64,000 nt of DNA from Leptospira sp. (GCA_027533185.1 JAPZTS010000001.1:1-64000); one strand, 5' to 3'; shown: positions 1-8,670, counted from the stretch's first letter. The notes: generated from the sequence alone by a model not told the origin. Made by a program: numbers and translations.

Positions 1-4
1 TTTC

Positions 5-107
5 ATTTCTTTTCTCGTTTTTACCACTGATGAACGCTTATTCACACGGATAACTTCATACCTTCTCCCATCTGTGCTCATCTGTGTTTATCCGTGGTTT
101 CATTTCT
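5..107. repeat. 103-bp direct repeat, left copy
   Basis: This block recurs at 571-673 with a constant offset of 566 bases; I see one mismatch (T at 28, A at 594). Each copy is itself an imperfect inverted repeat: an ACCACAGATGAA-like arm near its start, and a TTTATCCGTGGT arm near its end. The two copies bracket the GxxExxY gene. No target-site duplication or transposase is visible. Confidence 0.9.
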
Positions 108-148
108 TTTCTTGTTTTTACCACAGATGGACACTGATGCACACGGAT
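102..148. repeat. partial third copy of the repeat arm
   Basis: Directly after the left 103-bp repeat, the first part of the unit starts again: ATTTCTTTTCTTG, then a T run and ACCACAGATGGACACTGATG, ending CACACGGAT. It is diverged from the two full copies and lacks the second arm. The left flank of the GxxExxY gene therefore holds one and a half units and the right flank one. Confidence 0.75.
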
Positions 149-181
149 TTTTTACTTTAGTGCTTTGAAGATTGATTCTTC

Positions 182-550
182 CTAACCGTTTGCAACTCTT
201 GCGATCTCAATCTTTGGGTTTCCGAAATTGATAACTAAACCAAATCTTAAATTCGCAGCTTTTAGGTAATTCAATAACTGTCCTCTATGTATGTTTTCGA
301 TTTTTCGGATGGATTTTAGCTCTACGATAAACATCCGTTCAACTAATATATCAGAAACATAATCCCCGACAGGGTGCCCTTTATAGATCACTTGGAATTT
401 TCTCTGCGATTCAACCAACAATCCGTTATCTCTCAATTCAATTATCATTGCATTCTGATAAACTTTTTCTAAAAATCCGCAACCCAAAGTATTAGAAACA
501 GAAAAAGCAGCAGAAATAATTGTTTTGGAGATTTCGGAGTTATTTAGCAT
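182..550 (-). CDS. GxxExxY family protein
   Basis: This 122-residue protein carries the family's namesake motif as GFLEKVY near residues 25-31. The family (PF13366) has a fold related to PD-(D/E)XK nucleases. Candidate acidic and lysine core positions are seen in the stretches VGDYVSDILVE and IVELKS. The length fits the family, so the gene looks intact. Its cellular function is not established. It stands alone, with 103-bp repeats on both sides, and no partner gene lies beside it. The arrangement suggests a mobile or repeat-associated cassette, but that is inference. Confidence 0.85.
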   Translation of the reverse strand: MLNNSEISKTIISAAFSVSNTLGCGFLEKVYQNAMIIELRDNGLLVESQRKFQVIYKGHPVGDYVSDILVERMFIVELKSIRKIENIHRGQLLNYLKAANLRFGLVINFGNPKIEIARVANG

Positions 551-570
551 TTGATTTTATCCAAGAACTT

Positions 571-673
571 ATTTCTTTTCTCGTTTTTACCACAGATGAA
601 CGCTTATTCACACGGATAACTTCATACCTTCTCCCATCTGTGCTCATCTGTGTTTATCCGTGGTTTCATTTCT
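571..673. repeat. 103-bp direct repeat, right copy
   Basis: This is the right-hand copy of the unit at 5-107, in the same orientation and identical except at 594. It ends 142 bases before the flavin monooxygenase start, so it may lie in that gene's promoter-proximal region. The remaining stretch 674-814 is T-rich, and I see no gene or convincing promoter in it. Confidence 0.9.
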
Positions 674-814
674 GAAATTCTGGCCCCTAAATCTCCTGAT
701 TTTTGTGTCAAAATTTTGTTTTTTTTCTACAAATAGACATTTTTTTCTTGAAACGCTGTTCACTTTTGGACAAACTTAGTCTTCGAATCCAAGAGTCGTG
801 AGAGAGAAGTCAGT

Positions 815-2233
815 ATGAATCTACCTAAAGTTTGCGTCATCGGGGCAGGTAGCTCCGGAATCACCGTCATCAAATCCTTAAAGGAAAAAGGAATCCCTTT
901 TGATTGTTACGAAAAGGGAAGTGATGTGGGCGGAAATTGGAGATACAAAAATGATAATGGACTGAGTAATATTTACAAATCCTTACATATCAATACTCAT
1001 CGAGATCGAATGGAATTTCGGGACTTTCCTATGCCACCGACGTACCCCGATTATCCGAACCACGAACCAATCCAAAAGTACTTTTTGTCCTACGTAGATC
1101 ATTTTGAACTGCGGAAACATATACAATTCAAAAATGGAGTCAAACACGTAGAACGCACATTAGATGGTATTTGGAAAGTGACTCCCGAAAAAGGTCCATC
1201 CAAGTATTATGATGTACTCGTGGTTGCCAATGGACACCACTGGAGTGAAAGATGGCCCGAACCTGCATTCCCAGGTAAGTTCCAAGGACAAGTCATCCAC
1301 TCTCATTCTTATGTAGATCCCAAAACACCTGTTAATTGCGAAGGAAAGAATGTAGTAATTTTGGGAATGGGGAACAGTGCTATGGATATTTCGGTCGAAC
1401 TCTCAAGACCCGGAGTCTCCAAAAAAGTATTTTTGTCGTCTAGACGAGGTGCCTATGTAATTCCCAACTATCTTTTTGGAAAGCCCTTAGACAAACTCAC
1501 AGAAAAAATTCCAACTTGGGTTCCGTTTTTTATCCAACAGACACTCGCTCACTTACTCATTCGTTATGGAGTGGGAAAGATGGAAGACTTTGGGCTTCCA
1601 AAACCCGATCATAAATTTGGTTCCGCCCACCCCACAATCTCTCAAGACCTACTCGTTCGATTGGGTAGAGGAGACATCACTCCTAAGCCTGTGATTACAG
1701 AATTAAAAGGTAAAAAAATTGCATTTGCGGATGGAACAGAAGAAGACGCAGACGTTCTCATCTATTGCACAGGTTATAATATAAAATTTCCTTTTTTTGA
1801 CGAAGACTTTATCGGCGCACCGAACAACTATATCCCACTTTACTACCGAATGTTTAAGCCAGGTTTCAACAATTTGATGTTTGTCGGTCTTATGCAACCA
1901 CTTGGTGCGATTATGCCATTGGCCGAAAGACAAGGTAAATGGATAGCAAACTATCTAACAGGTAATTACCAAATTCCAACCGAGAAGGAAATGTTGGATT
2001 GGATTCAAAGAGATGAAGCTAAAATGAAAAAAAGGTATGTTTCCAGCACGAGACACACCATCCAAGTAGATTTTGATATTTTTATGGATGAAATGAAGAA
2101 AGAGATGGATGCCGGAAAAAAACGCGCCGAAAAACTCGGGAATCAATTGCCAATCCAAGCAAAGGCAGAATCTCTATCCTTAGTTTCGAATGCAAAAGAA
2201 GTATCGCCAAAGAAAAAGCTGGCCCGAGTCTAA
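815..2233 (+). CDS. flavin-containing monooxygenase
   Basis: This 472-residue protein is a class B flavin monooxygenase, which uses FAD and NADPH to insert oxygen into a soft nucleophile or a ketone. The N-terminal FAD Rossmann motif GAGSSG is at residues 10-15. A second, NADPH-binding motif GMGNSA sits mid-protein. Between them lies FQGQVIHSHSY, matching the FMO identifying motif FxGxxxHxxx(Y/F). CTGYN near residue 320 is the C-terminal ATG-like motif. The ATG at 815 follows an AGAGAGAAG ribosome site. The substrate cannot be read from the sequence. The 3' end overlaps the next gene by 44 bases. Confidence 0.9.
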   Translation: MNLPKVCVIGAGSSGITVIKSLKEKGIPFDCYEKGSDVGGNWRYKNDNGLSNIYKSLHINTHRDRMEFRDFPMPPTYPDYPNHEPIQKYFLSYVDHFELRKHIQFKNGVKHVERTLDGIWKVTPEKGPSKYYDVLVVANGHHWSERWPEPAFPGKFQGQVIHSHSYVDPKTPVNCEGKNVVILGMGNSAMDISVELSRPGVSKKVFLSSRRGAYVIPNYLFGKPLDKLTEKIPTWVPFFIQQTLAHLLIRYGVGKMEDFGLPKPDHKFGSAHPTISQDLLVRLGRGDITPKPVITELKGKKIAFADGTEEDADVLIYCTGYNIKFPFFDEDFIGAPNNYIPLYYRMFKPGFNNLMFVGLMQPLGAIMPLAERQGKWIANYLTGNYQIPTEKEMLDWIQRDEAKMKKRYVSSTRHTIQVDFDIFMDEMKKEMDAGKKRAEKLGNQLPIQAKAESLSLVSNAKEVSPKKKLARV

Positions 2234-2945
2234 ACTCTTTAGATTCTACTTACGTTTCATTTTTGGAATTTGGGGGCTTCTTTCCAATTGCGTAAGTACA
2301 AATGATTCTTACCAAGGGAACCCGCTCTTCGGTTGGTTGGAATCCTCGAGCGAAATCAGAACCGTGGATCCACTGCCAATACTTGCTCGATACCCAGGAT
2401 ATACGGCTACCGGATTTGAATTCCCAGTTGGTGGTAGATTTGCGGAGGGTTACTACATCGCGCAGCGGTTTGAGGCCGAGAATGGAAGGTTCGGTGGAAA
2501 GAAACATTTAGGTGAAGATTGGAATACAGTTGGTGGTGGCGATTCCGACTATGGCGCACCCGTCTATTCCATGGCCCACGGAGTGGTTTCCGAGGTTGCG
2601 GATTACGGAGGAGGATGGGGAAAGGTAGTTCGAATTGTACACCATTTTCCAAAAGCGAATCCAGAATACTATGAATCAGTTTATGCCCATCTGTCCACCG
2701 TTGATGTCGTCCCGGGGCAATTGGTATCGGCTACCGAATGGATCGGAACGATTGGAGATGCAGGAGGCGTTTACCCTTCCCACCTTCACTTAGAGCTTAG
2801 AACAAATATAGGACTTCCGATTGGTGGTGGTTATGCGGAAGATACGGATGGTTTTTTATCAGCTACAAAATTTTTAATGCGTTACGGACCAAAAGAACGA
2901 AATTTCTCTGAGGATAGCTTCAATCTAATTTTAGAAAAACCGTGA
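2190..2945 (+). CDS. M23 family metallopeptidase, putative lipoprotein
   Basis: The 251-residue product has a basic N-terminus and a hydrophobic stretch ending LLSNC, a plausible lipobox that would place Cys34 at the lipidated end. The C-terminal half is an M23 (LytM/lysostaphin) domain: HLGED supplies the first zinc ligands and HLHLELR the HxH motif, with YAHLS between them. Such enzymes cut peptide cross-links in peptidoglycan. The reading frame has no other usable start before the hydrophobic segment, so the 44-base overlap with the monooxygenase looks genuine and suggests translational coupling. A link in function between the two genes is not obvious. Confidence 0.85.
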   Translation: MQKKYRQRKSWPESKLFRFYLRFIFGIWGLLSNCVSTNDSYQGNPLFGWLESSSEIRTVDPLPILARYPGYTATGFEFPVGGRFAEGYYIAQRFEAENGRFGGKKHLGEDWNTVGGGDSDYGAPVYSMAHGVVSEVADYGGGWGKVVRIVHHFPKANPEYYESVYAHLSTVDVVPGQLVSATEWIGTIGDAGGVYPSHLHLELRTNIGLPIGGGYAEDTDGFLSATKFLMRYGPKERNFSEDSFNLILEKP

Positions 2946-2951
2946 AAATAT

Positions 2952-3293
2952 TCAAATATAACTTTTGATCAGATCGAGTACTTCATCCTCTTTCTCAGCA
3001 TTGGTATCATAAAAATTACAGTGGATCTGATACAGAGGTTCGCCTTCCAGTTTTGTAGTTTTTAACACCTTAACAATAAAATCAAGTTCGCCTGTCATCG
3101 AAACCATCTTGAGGGATACTTTTAAAATGGTTGCAACCTCAATATCAGTCGGGTGTATAAATGTGATTCCTCTAGCACTGATATGTTTGTGGATGCTATA
3201 ATCATTTAGTGTTTCCAATAAAATTTCAAAGGTAGAGGGTATTTCCGTATAGTGGTTTGGTTTCATAGGTTTGCTGTAAATAATATCAAACAT
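2952..3293 (-). CDS. PilZ-like domain protein
   Basis: This is a small protein of about 113 residues. The open frame extends upstream into the symporter gene, but the upstream part reads as non-coding, so I chose the ATG at 3293; the ATG at 3266 is equally possible. The middle and end (SARGITFIH, then alternating hydrophobic strands, then YQIHCNFYD) resemble a PilZ beta-barrel. The N-terminal RxxxR motif needed for c-di-GMP binding is not visible. If PilZ-related, it may not bind the nucleotide. It lies just downstream of the symporter on the same strand. Confidence 0.55.
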   Translation of the reverse strand: MFDIIYSKPMKPNHYTEIPSTFEILLETLNDYSIHKHISARGITFIHPTDIEVATILKVSLKMVSMTGELDFIVKVLKTTKLEGEPLYQIHCNFYDTNAEKEDEVLDLIKSYI

Positions 3294-3346
3294 ACGTCTA
3301 TGAAACACTGATTCAATTACTATTTTATGACATATACGTAAAACTT

Positions 3347-4939
3347 TTAGGCAAAAATCAGATTGAAGAATGCAAGAACCACAATAAGGGCTACCCCCCA
3401 TGCGAGGATTCTTGGATCCCAAAATACCTTGGTTTTGTCACGATCTTCATAAATTAACCCGTGTAAGTCTTTATTTGGGTCAGGTTTTTCAATAAAACTT
3501 ACTATTACCATACTTAGAAAACAGGCAGCACCCGAATATATGGCACCATAGAAATTAGAAACCATATCTGTTTTATAAGTTATCATATTTTGAGTATACA
3601 AAATGTAATGTAATAAGCCCGCACTAGTTCCGAGGATCATTCCGTAAAATGCACTGTATCCAGATGCCCTCTTCCAGAACATTCCTAATAAGAAAATACT
3701 AACCAAAGGGGCATTGAAAAATGAAAACAAAAGTTGAATGTAATTCATGATATTTTCAAATTGCATAGCTATGTAAGATGCAAAAATTGCAAAAGAAACG
3801 GCAAACATAGTACAAATCTTACCAATACGAAGGTAATCCTTATCTGATTTATTCCCATCGATATAGGTCTGATAGATATCGTACGTAAAAATTGTATTCA
3901 TCGCTGTGACCGAACTAGACATCCCAGCCATAAAAGCCGCAAGTAGTGCTGTTGTTCCCAGACCTAACAAACCCGAAGGATAATAGGATTTTAAAAGTAT
4001 CAAAAAACTTTTGTTATACTCTCCATTCATTTCATTTGAAAATTCACTGAGTGCTATTAGTCCAGGCACTACCGTCAAAAAAGGGAGAAAAAGTTTAAAG
4101 GCAGCACCAATCAGCGGTGTCCTCCTTGCCGCATAATAGTCTTTAGCGGCCATTGCCCTTTGCACTTCCGTAAAACCACAAGTCCAATAAGAGAACGAAA
4201 GAACAAATCCAAGCCCCACTGTCACTGAAAGTAAATCCCAACCCAATTCGTTGTTCCCACCTGGAAGAATGGTCCACATATGTTTGTGCGATTCTGGGAT
4301 TTTTGCCATCAGGCCATCCCAACCTCCTATCTTTGTAAGACCAATAATGACGATTGGCAATAGCCCGAGTATCGTCAAAAAGAACTGCATGACTTCGGTA
4401 TAAATGGATGAGCTAAGACCACCAAAGTAGGTATAGACGAGCACAATCCCGGCGCTGAACAGAATGGACAGGTGAGGATTCCACCCAAACATCGTTTCAA
4501 AAACGAGGGAAAGCGAATAAAGATAGATCCCCGACCCTAAGGCAAGGGAAGTTAAGGTGATCAGTGAATTGACCAAGTGGGCTGGTCGATTGAATCGATA
4601 GCGAAGGTATTCTGGAACACTTCGGATCTTCGATGAATAATAAAATGGCATCATAAAGATACCAAGAAAGATCATCCCAGGAATTGCCCCTAAATAGTAG
4701 AAGTGGAATGTCAAAAAACCATACTCGGCACCGCTCGCACTCATACCGAGTAGTTCCAAGGCCGAGATATTTGCCGAAATGAAAGCAATCCCGGTGATCC
4801 AACTCGGAATCTTCCTCCCTGCGAGTAAAAAATCCGAAGATTGGCGCATGGATTTTTTGAGCTTGAGACCAATCACAATCATGAAGAGGACAAAAACGAA
4901 AAGAATTACAAAGTCGATCGGTTGGAGCGTGACAAACAT
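3347..4939 (-). CDS. sodium:solute symporter (SSS family)
   Basis: The 530-residue protein is highly hydrophobic with about 13-14 predicted membrane segments and belongs to the sodium-coupled symporters of the SglT/PutP type. Typical landmarks are the early DFLLAGRKIPSW stretch, the ISANISALELLGMSASG helix, the VPEYLRYRF loop and YTYFGGLSSSIYTEVMQF. The sequence is closest in feel to sodium/sugar symporters of the SGLT branch, but the substrate is inference. ATG at 4939. It is transcribed divergently from the small ORF at 5126, with 186 bases between them. Confidence 0.88.
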   Translation of the reverse strand: MFVTLQPIDFVILFVFVLFMIVIGLKLKKSMRQSSDFLLAGRKIPSWITGIAFISANISALELLGMSASGAEYGFLTFHFYYLGAIPGMIFLGIFMMPFYYSSKIRSVPEYLRYRFNRPAHLVNSLITLTSLALGSGIYLYSLSLVFETMFGWNPHLSILFSAGIVLVYTYFGGLSSSIYTEVMQFFLTILGLLPIVIIGLTKIGGWDGLMAKIPESHKHMWTILPGGNNELGWDLLSVTVGLGFVLSFSYWTCGFTEVQRAMAAKDYYAARRTPLIGAAFKLFLPFLTVVPGLIALSEFSNEMNGEYNKSFLILLKSYYPSGLLGLGTTALLAAFMAGMSSSVTAMNTIFTYDIYQTYIDGNKSDKDYLRIGKICTMFAVSFAIFASYIAMQFENIMNYIQLLFSFFNAPLVSIFLLGMFWKRASGYSAFYGMILGTSAGLLHYILYTQNMITYKTDMVSNFYGAIYSGAACFLSMVIVSFIEKPDPNKDLHGLIYEDRDKTKVFWDPRILAWGVALIVVLAFFNLIFA

Positions 4940-5125
4940 ATCCCAAAAAGAAGAACAAAACCCTGGTCGAATGTAAAGAGGATTTCTTTTTTTCTAAAGG
5001 AGCTGGGGTTTTTAATTAATTTCTCTTAAAAATCCAAATACCGCCGATTCTCATAGCAGTTAGTTTCAGAAAAAGAGTATTCGAATTATGTCACATTGAT
5101 AGTTTCGGATCTAATTGGAGGAATT

Positions 5126-5269
5126 ATGTTCTATCTCCTACTCGCTTTGCTACATGAGGACTTTGTGTCCGGTCGGATTGGATTTGAGGACTATTTTGAG
5201 AACATAGTTCTTTTGGCCAAAGACCACGAACGAATCAAAACTAACCTCAGAGAAACCAAAGCCGCTTAA
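5126..5269 (+). CDS. small hypothetical protein, 47 residues
   Basis: A short open frame begins with ATG at 5126, three bases after a strong GGAGGA at 5117-5122, and ends with TAA at 5267-5269. The product starts with a short hydrophobic run (MFYLLLALL), followed by an acidic and then a basic helix-like region ending RETKAA. I do not recognise it. It fills most of the space between the symporter and the acyltransferase. Support is the ribosome site and the regular amino acid composition; there is no homology evidence. Confidence 0.45.
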   Translation: MFYLLLALLHEDFVSGRIGFEDYFENIVLLAKDHERIKTNLRETKAA

Positions 5270-5372
5270 CACCTACGGATTTTAGGATGGTAGGTTAGAG
5301 ACCATTGTTTCCATTTTAAATTGTTTATTCAAACGCTAACAAAGATTTACCGATCTATCTTACGGGTTTTCT

Positions 5373-5396
5373 CAGATTTCCTTAATCCGAAATCTG
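5373..5396. other. intergenic inverted repeat
   Basis: CAGATTT and AAATCTG form a 7-bp stem with a 10-base loop in the 271-base gap upstream of the acyltransferase gene. No T-run follows, so it is not a clear terminator; it may be an operator or a leader hairpin. Nothing else recognisable lies between 5270 and 5540 apart from a 15-codon open frame at 5446. Confidence 0.25.
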
Positions 5397-5540
5397 GGTT
5401 GTACTAGTGAGAGACGAAACAAACGGTACAAATAAAGAATACCACATGTCTGAAACTCGTAATTCAAGATTCATAAAAAGGGTTGTTCCCTAGATGAGTT
5501 TCTGTACTTTATCAGAAAAACACATTCTTAGGACTACACA

Positions 5541-6713
5541 ATGACCTCTGCTAAGTTACTAACGAGCTACATACAAGGCTCACAAAAATTTTTCCTTCAA
5601 TTTGGTGGCCAAGGTTCACCCTACTTGAAAGAACTTGCAAAATTATATGCAGAACCAGAACTCAAAGAATTTTTTGAAACTAGTTTTAAAACACTAAGCG
5701 AAATTGAAGCCCGAGATGGCAAGAGCCCCCTACTCAACGAAGGATTGAACTTCAAAGCTTGGGTTGAAAATCCAGATTCCGCTCCATCGGAAGATTATCT
5801 TGCCCGCGCCCCCATCTCTGTACCAGGGATTTTTATGACCCAAATTGCAAACTATGTTCTTGTATCAAAAAAAGGCTACCCTACAGCTGAATTGATCAAA
5901 GCTACAGGGGCTGTAAGTGGACATAGCCAAGGAGTCATTGCATCGGCACTCGTAGGACTTGGAAAAGATGGACAAGAGTTCTTAAAAGCATATTCTGATT
6001 TTCTAAAATTCGTATTTTACTTAGGATTTTGTGGTCAGAAGGTGTATCCAAACTTTACTGTTTCCCAAGATATCGTTTCTGAAAATGAAGCCAATGGTGA
6101 CAAAAATCCTTCACCAATGGCAGCTGTGATTGGATACACAAAGGACGAATTAGAAGACCGAGTCAAACAAACGAATGAATCCCTCGGGTTAAAAGGCCAG
6201 GATACAGTATATATCTCACTTTATAACACTCCTGATTCAATGATTCTATCGGCTCTACCATCCTCTCTACTTGCCTTCCGTAAAAAATGGAAAGCAGAAA
6301 TGGATGAGAAGAAATGTAAGTTCGTCTACTTAAAAACTACTGCTCCGTTCCATTGCCCATTTATGGAATCCTCTCTTCCAAAATTTTTAGCAGAAGATGC
6401 TTCGGTTGTTCCTTTTCCTTACAATGGAAGTGACCTTAAAGTTCCAGTATACAGTATCTATGATGGTCACAATTTACAAAAGGATGGAAACCTTCGAGAC
6501 ATTCTGTTTAAAATGGTTTTGATTGAACCACTTTACTGGGATTTGGCGATAGCACCTGTTTTAAAAGACAGCAACATCCAAACAATTATCGATTTTGGAC
6601 CAAGTGTTGTAAGCCAGAGACTCACAGGCGGACATCTCAAGGCCCAAAATATCGAAAAACAATCTCTATGCGCATCCAATGCAAAAGAACTGAAATTGAT
6701 ATTGGAAGTTTAG
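5541..6713 (+). CDS. acyl/malonyl transferase, FAS-I AT-like
   Basis: This 390-residue protein is an acyl-CoA:ACP acyltransferase of the FabD fold. FGGQGS near residue 21 matches the usual GQG start, GHSQG places the nucleophile at Ser129, and PFHCPF supplies the partner His271. The stretch VYISLYNTPDS near residue 223 resembles the SxxNGP element of acyltransferase domains in fungal and actinobacterial type I fatty acid synthases more than classical bacterial FabD, which is also shorter (about 310 residues). It stands alone with no KS, KR or ACP gene beside it. Malonyl transfer is the likely reaction, but acetyl or another acyl group is possible. Confidence 0.75.
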   Translation: MTSAKLLTSYIQGSQKFFLQFGGQGSPYLKELAKLYAEPELKEFFETSFKTLSEIEARDGKSPLLNEGLNFKAWVENPDSAPSEDYLARAPISVPGIFMTQIANYVLVSKKGYPTAELIKATGAVSGHSQGVIASALVGLGKDGQEFLKAYSDFLKFVFYLGFCGQKVYPNFTVSQDIVSENEANGDKNPSPMAAVIGYTKDELEDRVKQTNESLGLKGQDTVYISLYNTPDSMILSALPSSLLAFRKKWKAEMDEKKCKFVYLKTTAPFHCPFMESSLPKFLAEDASVVPFPYNGSDLKVPVYSIYDGHNLQKDGNLRDILFKMVLIEPLYWDLAIAPVLKDSNIQTIIDFGPSVVSQRLTGGHLKAQNIEKQSLCASNAKELKLILEV

Positions 6714-6732
6714 CGCTTAACAGGAATTTTCC

Positions 6733-7683
6733 TTGAATCCTAGCACCAAAAGGGCGCTCTCCAAACTAAATCTCATCCGATTGCTTTCGGAAAATCCTGA
6801 GGGACTTAGCTTGGAAGAGCTCCAAAAGGTAACTGGTCACAAATCGATCTCCGCACTCAAAAAAGAATTGGGTGAGCTCTATATGATAGAGATGTATCCC
6901 TACACTCCTTCTGATTGTGTGGAGATTGATTTTGACGGAGAACGAGTAAAGATAAAGCTACCGGTTGCTTTGAACCAAAATTTCCCTCTAACACCTGCTG
7001 AATGGAGTATACTAAGAGAGTTGGTTCAAAAACACAAATCTCTGGGCAAAAACTCGGAGCAGATCGAATCCATCCTAAAAAAAATCAATACGGTAATCCC
7101 TTCTGAGGAATGGAGTTTATTTGAAGAAACAAAATCAACAATCATCGCAGCCATCCAATCCAAAAAAATTCTTGAGATCAACTACTGGAAACGAAGTGGC
7201 CAAGAATCGGAAAAAAGAATGGTCGCACCCTGGATTTTATGGGAAGAATCCGATTCCTATCTTTTGGGATATGATCTGGAGAAAAAAAGTTTCCGAGCTT
7301 TCCGCGTTGACTGCATTCTTAAAATTGTAGAAACTAAGGAATCCTATGATTCTCTTCCTGATTCTGCTGGTGAATGGTTAAACGGATTCAAACAGTTGTT
7401 TAGCGAAACAGCAAACCAGTCAATAATGGCAAAAGTTTGGGTAACAGAATCAGCTTCTTTCCACCTTAACCAGAAAATGAAATTGAATCCAACAGGTAAC
7501 ACAAAACAAATTTTAGAAACTACTTATTACGAATTTTCAACAGAGGTAAAAGAAACCAATTGGTTTGTTCAAACCGTTCTCGGTTATGGAAAGTCTGTCC
7601 TTGTTTCGGAACCCTCAGAAATCAAAGAAATGATTTTAGAGAGATTAAACTCCATCACCGCAAACCAAACCTTAGCCAATTGA
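6733..7683 (+). CDS. WYL domain transcriptional regulator
   Basis: The 316-residue protein begins at a TTG (6733). Residues 1-60 form a winged-helix-like segment (LIRLLSENPEGLSLEEL). A WYL domain follows from about residue 135: IIAAIQSKKILEINYW, then WILWEESDSYLLGYD and FRAFRVDCI. WYL proteins act as ligand- or nucleic-acid-responsive regulators. Its stop is 1 base from the ispE start, so it is probably co-transcribed with ispE and the genes after it. A role in controlling isoprenoid or cell-wall precursor genes is possible but only inferred from position. Confidence 0.78.
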   Translation: MNPSTKRALSKLNLIRLLSENPEGLSLEELQKVTGHKSISALKKELGELYMIEMYPYTPSDCVEIDFDGERVKIKLPVALNQNFPLTPAEWSILRELVQKHKSLGKNSEQIESILKKINTVIPSEEWSLFEETKSTIIAAIQSKKILEINYWKRSGQESEKRMVAPWILWEESDSYLLGYDLEKKSFRAFRVDCILKIVETKESYDSLPDSAGEWLNGFKQLFSETANQSIMAKVWVTESASFHLNQKMKLNPTGNTKQILETTYYEFSTEVKETNWFVQTVLGYGKSVLVSEPSEIKEMILERLNSITANQTLAN

Positions 7684-7684
7684 A

Positions 7685-8590
7685 ATGGAACTTTCTTCTG
7701 GAAAAATCAACCTAGGCCTTTCCATTCCCTTCAAACGTCCCGATGGTTACCATGAAATCCAAACGATCTTTGTTCCTATTTCCTTTGGAGATCGGATCGA
7801 GTTTCGCTTTAAAAGTGCCGAAGGCGGACAGTCTTCGTTCCAACTGTCTTCCAAAAACTTTTTAAAAGGGTATCGTTCTCGGCTCTTCGAAGACGTTTCC
7901 GAACGAGGAGACGTATCCAAAAATATCCTCTACCGAGCCTACGAACGACTCCTCCCTTACTTTCGGACCCCAACGCGTATCGAAATTGACCTAGAAAAAT
8001 ACCTTCCCCCTGAAGGAGGAATCGGAGGCGGGAGTAGCAATGCCGGTAGTTTTTTACGAAGTGCTCTACCATATACAAACCTGAACCCAAAAGAACTTTT
8101 TGAAATGGGAAGGTCTCTCGGAGCCGATGTCCCTTTCTTTTTACAAGAGAAGCCATCCGTCGGAACAGGAATTGGCGAGATTTTAGAACCCATCTCACTT
8201 GCCAAGGGGAAGGGGATTCTTGCCATCCCGGACTTCGGTCTATCTACCTCTAGTATGTACGCCGGCCTCCAAAAAAGTTTACAAAAAACCCATGATTCCA
8301 AAGTATGGAAAACTCTGACAGAAGATGTACTTCGAAGTCTTGAAGAAGGGCTTTGGGAGGGTGTTGCAGGTAAGCTCGTAAATGATTTTGAGCCTCTTGC
8401 CATTCAAACAAAACCAATTCTAAAAGAGTTGAAAGACGGGTTTTTGCGATCAGGTTCTGGTTTTGTTTCTATGTCTGGTTCCGGATCTTGCTTTTACGGG
8501 CTTTATCCAACAGATGCAGATACCACTAAGGTTAGGTCGTCACTCGAGTTTCAATTTCCAGATATGGAGTTTCAAACATTTTCTTTTTAG
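7685..8590 (+). CDS. ispE: 4-diphosphocytidyl-2-C-methyl-D-erythritol kinase
   Basis: IspE phosphorylates CDP-methylerythritol in the MEP pathway to isoprenoid precursors. The 301-residue protein has the GHMP kinase layout: N-terminal KINLGL, DGYHEI near residue 20, the ATP-binding PPEGGIGGGSSNAG motif near residue 103, and the C-terminal SMSGSGSCFYG glycine motif. Length is normal. It follows the WYL gene after 1 base and sits in the widespread ispE-glmU-prs-rplY-pth neighbourhood, here with a tRNA gene between ispE and glmU. Confidence 0.95.
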   Translation: MELSSGKINLGLSIPFKRPDGYHEIQTIFVPISFGDRIEFRFKSAEGGQSSFQLSSKNFLKGYRSRLFEDVSERGDVSKNILYRAYERLLPYFRTPTRIEIDLEKYLPPEGGIGGGSSNAGSFLRSALPYTNLNPKELFEMGRSLGADVPFFLQEKPSVGTGIGEILEPISLAKGKGILAIPDFGLSTSSMYAGLQKSLQKTHDSKVWKTLTEDVLRSLEEGLWEGVAGKLVNDFEPLAIQTKPILKELKDGFLRSGSGFVSMSGSGSCFYGLYPTDADTTKVRSSLEFQFPDMEFQTFSF

Positions 8591-8594
8591 AAAC

Positions 8595-8670
8595 TGGCCT
8601 GTAGCCAAGCGGTAAGGCAGCGGTTTTTGGTATCGCCATTCCCTAGGTTCGAATCCTAGCAGGCCAGCCA
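8595..8670 (+). tRNA. tRNA-Gln (anticodon TTG)
   Basis: The cloverleaf can be drawn directly. The acceptor arm pairs TGGCCTG with CAGGCCA, the anticodon stem is GCGGT/ATCGC around loop TTTTGGT with anticodon TTG, and the T arm contains GGTTCGAATCC. A G discriminator and encoded CCA end the gene at 8670. It lies between ispE and glmU on the same strand, 4 bases after the ispE stop, so it may be processed from the operon transcript. Confidence 0.95.

Noticed and set aside
1..150. CRISPR-like repeats at the left edge
   Set aside because: The units are long palindromic direct repeats without regular unique spacers and without cas genes.
3294..3422. Longer N-terminus for the PilZ-like protein
   Set aside because: The extension lies inside the symporter 3' end and looks non-coding; starts at 3293 or 3266 fit better.
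5446..5493. 15-codon open frame upstream of the acyltransferase
   Set aside because: Too short and without a clear ribosome site; no leader-peptide logic visible.
7809..8403. Two minus-strand open frames opposite ispE
   Set aside because: Antisense to the conserved IspE core motif; composition is arginine- and serine-rich with no family match.
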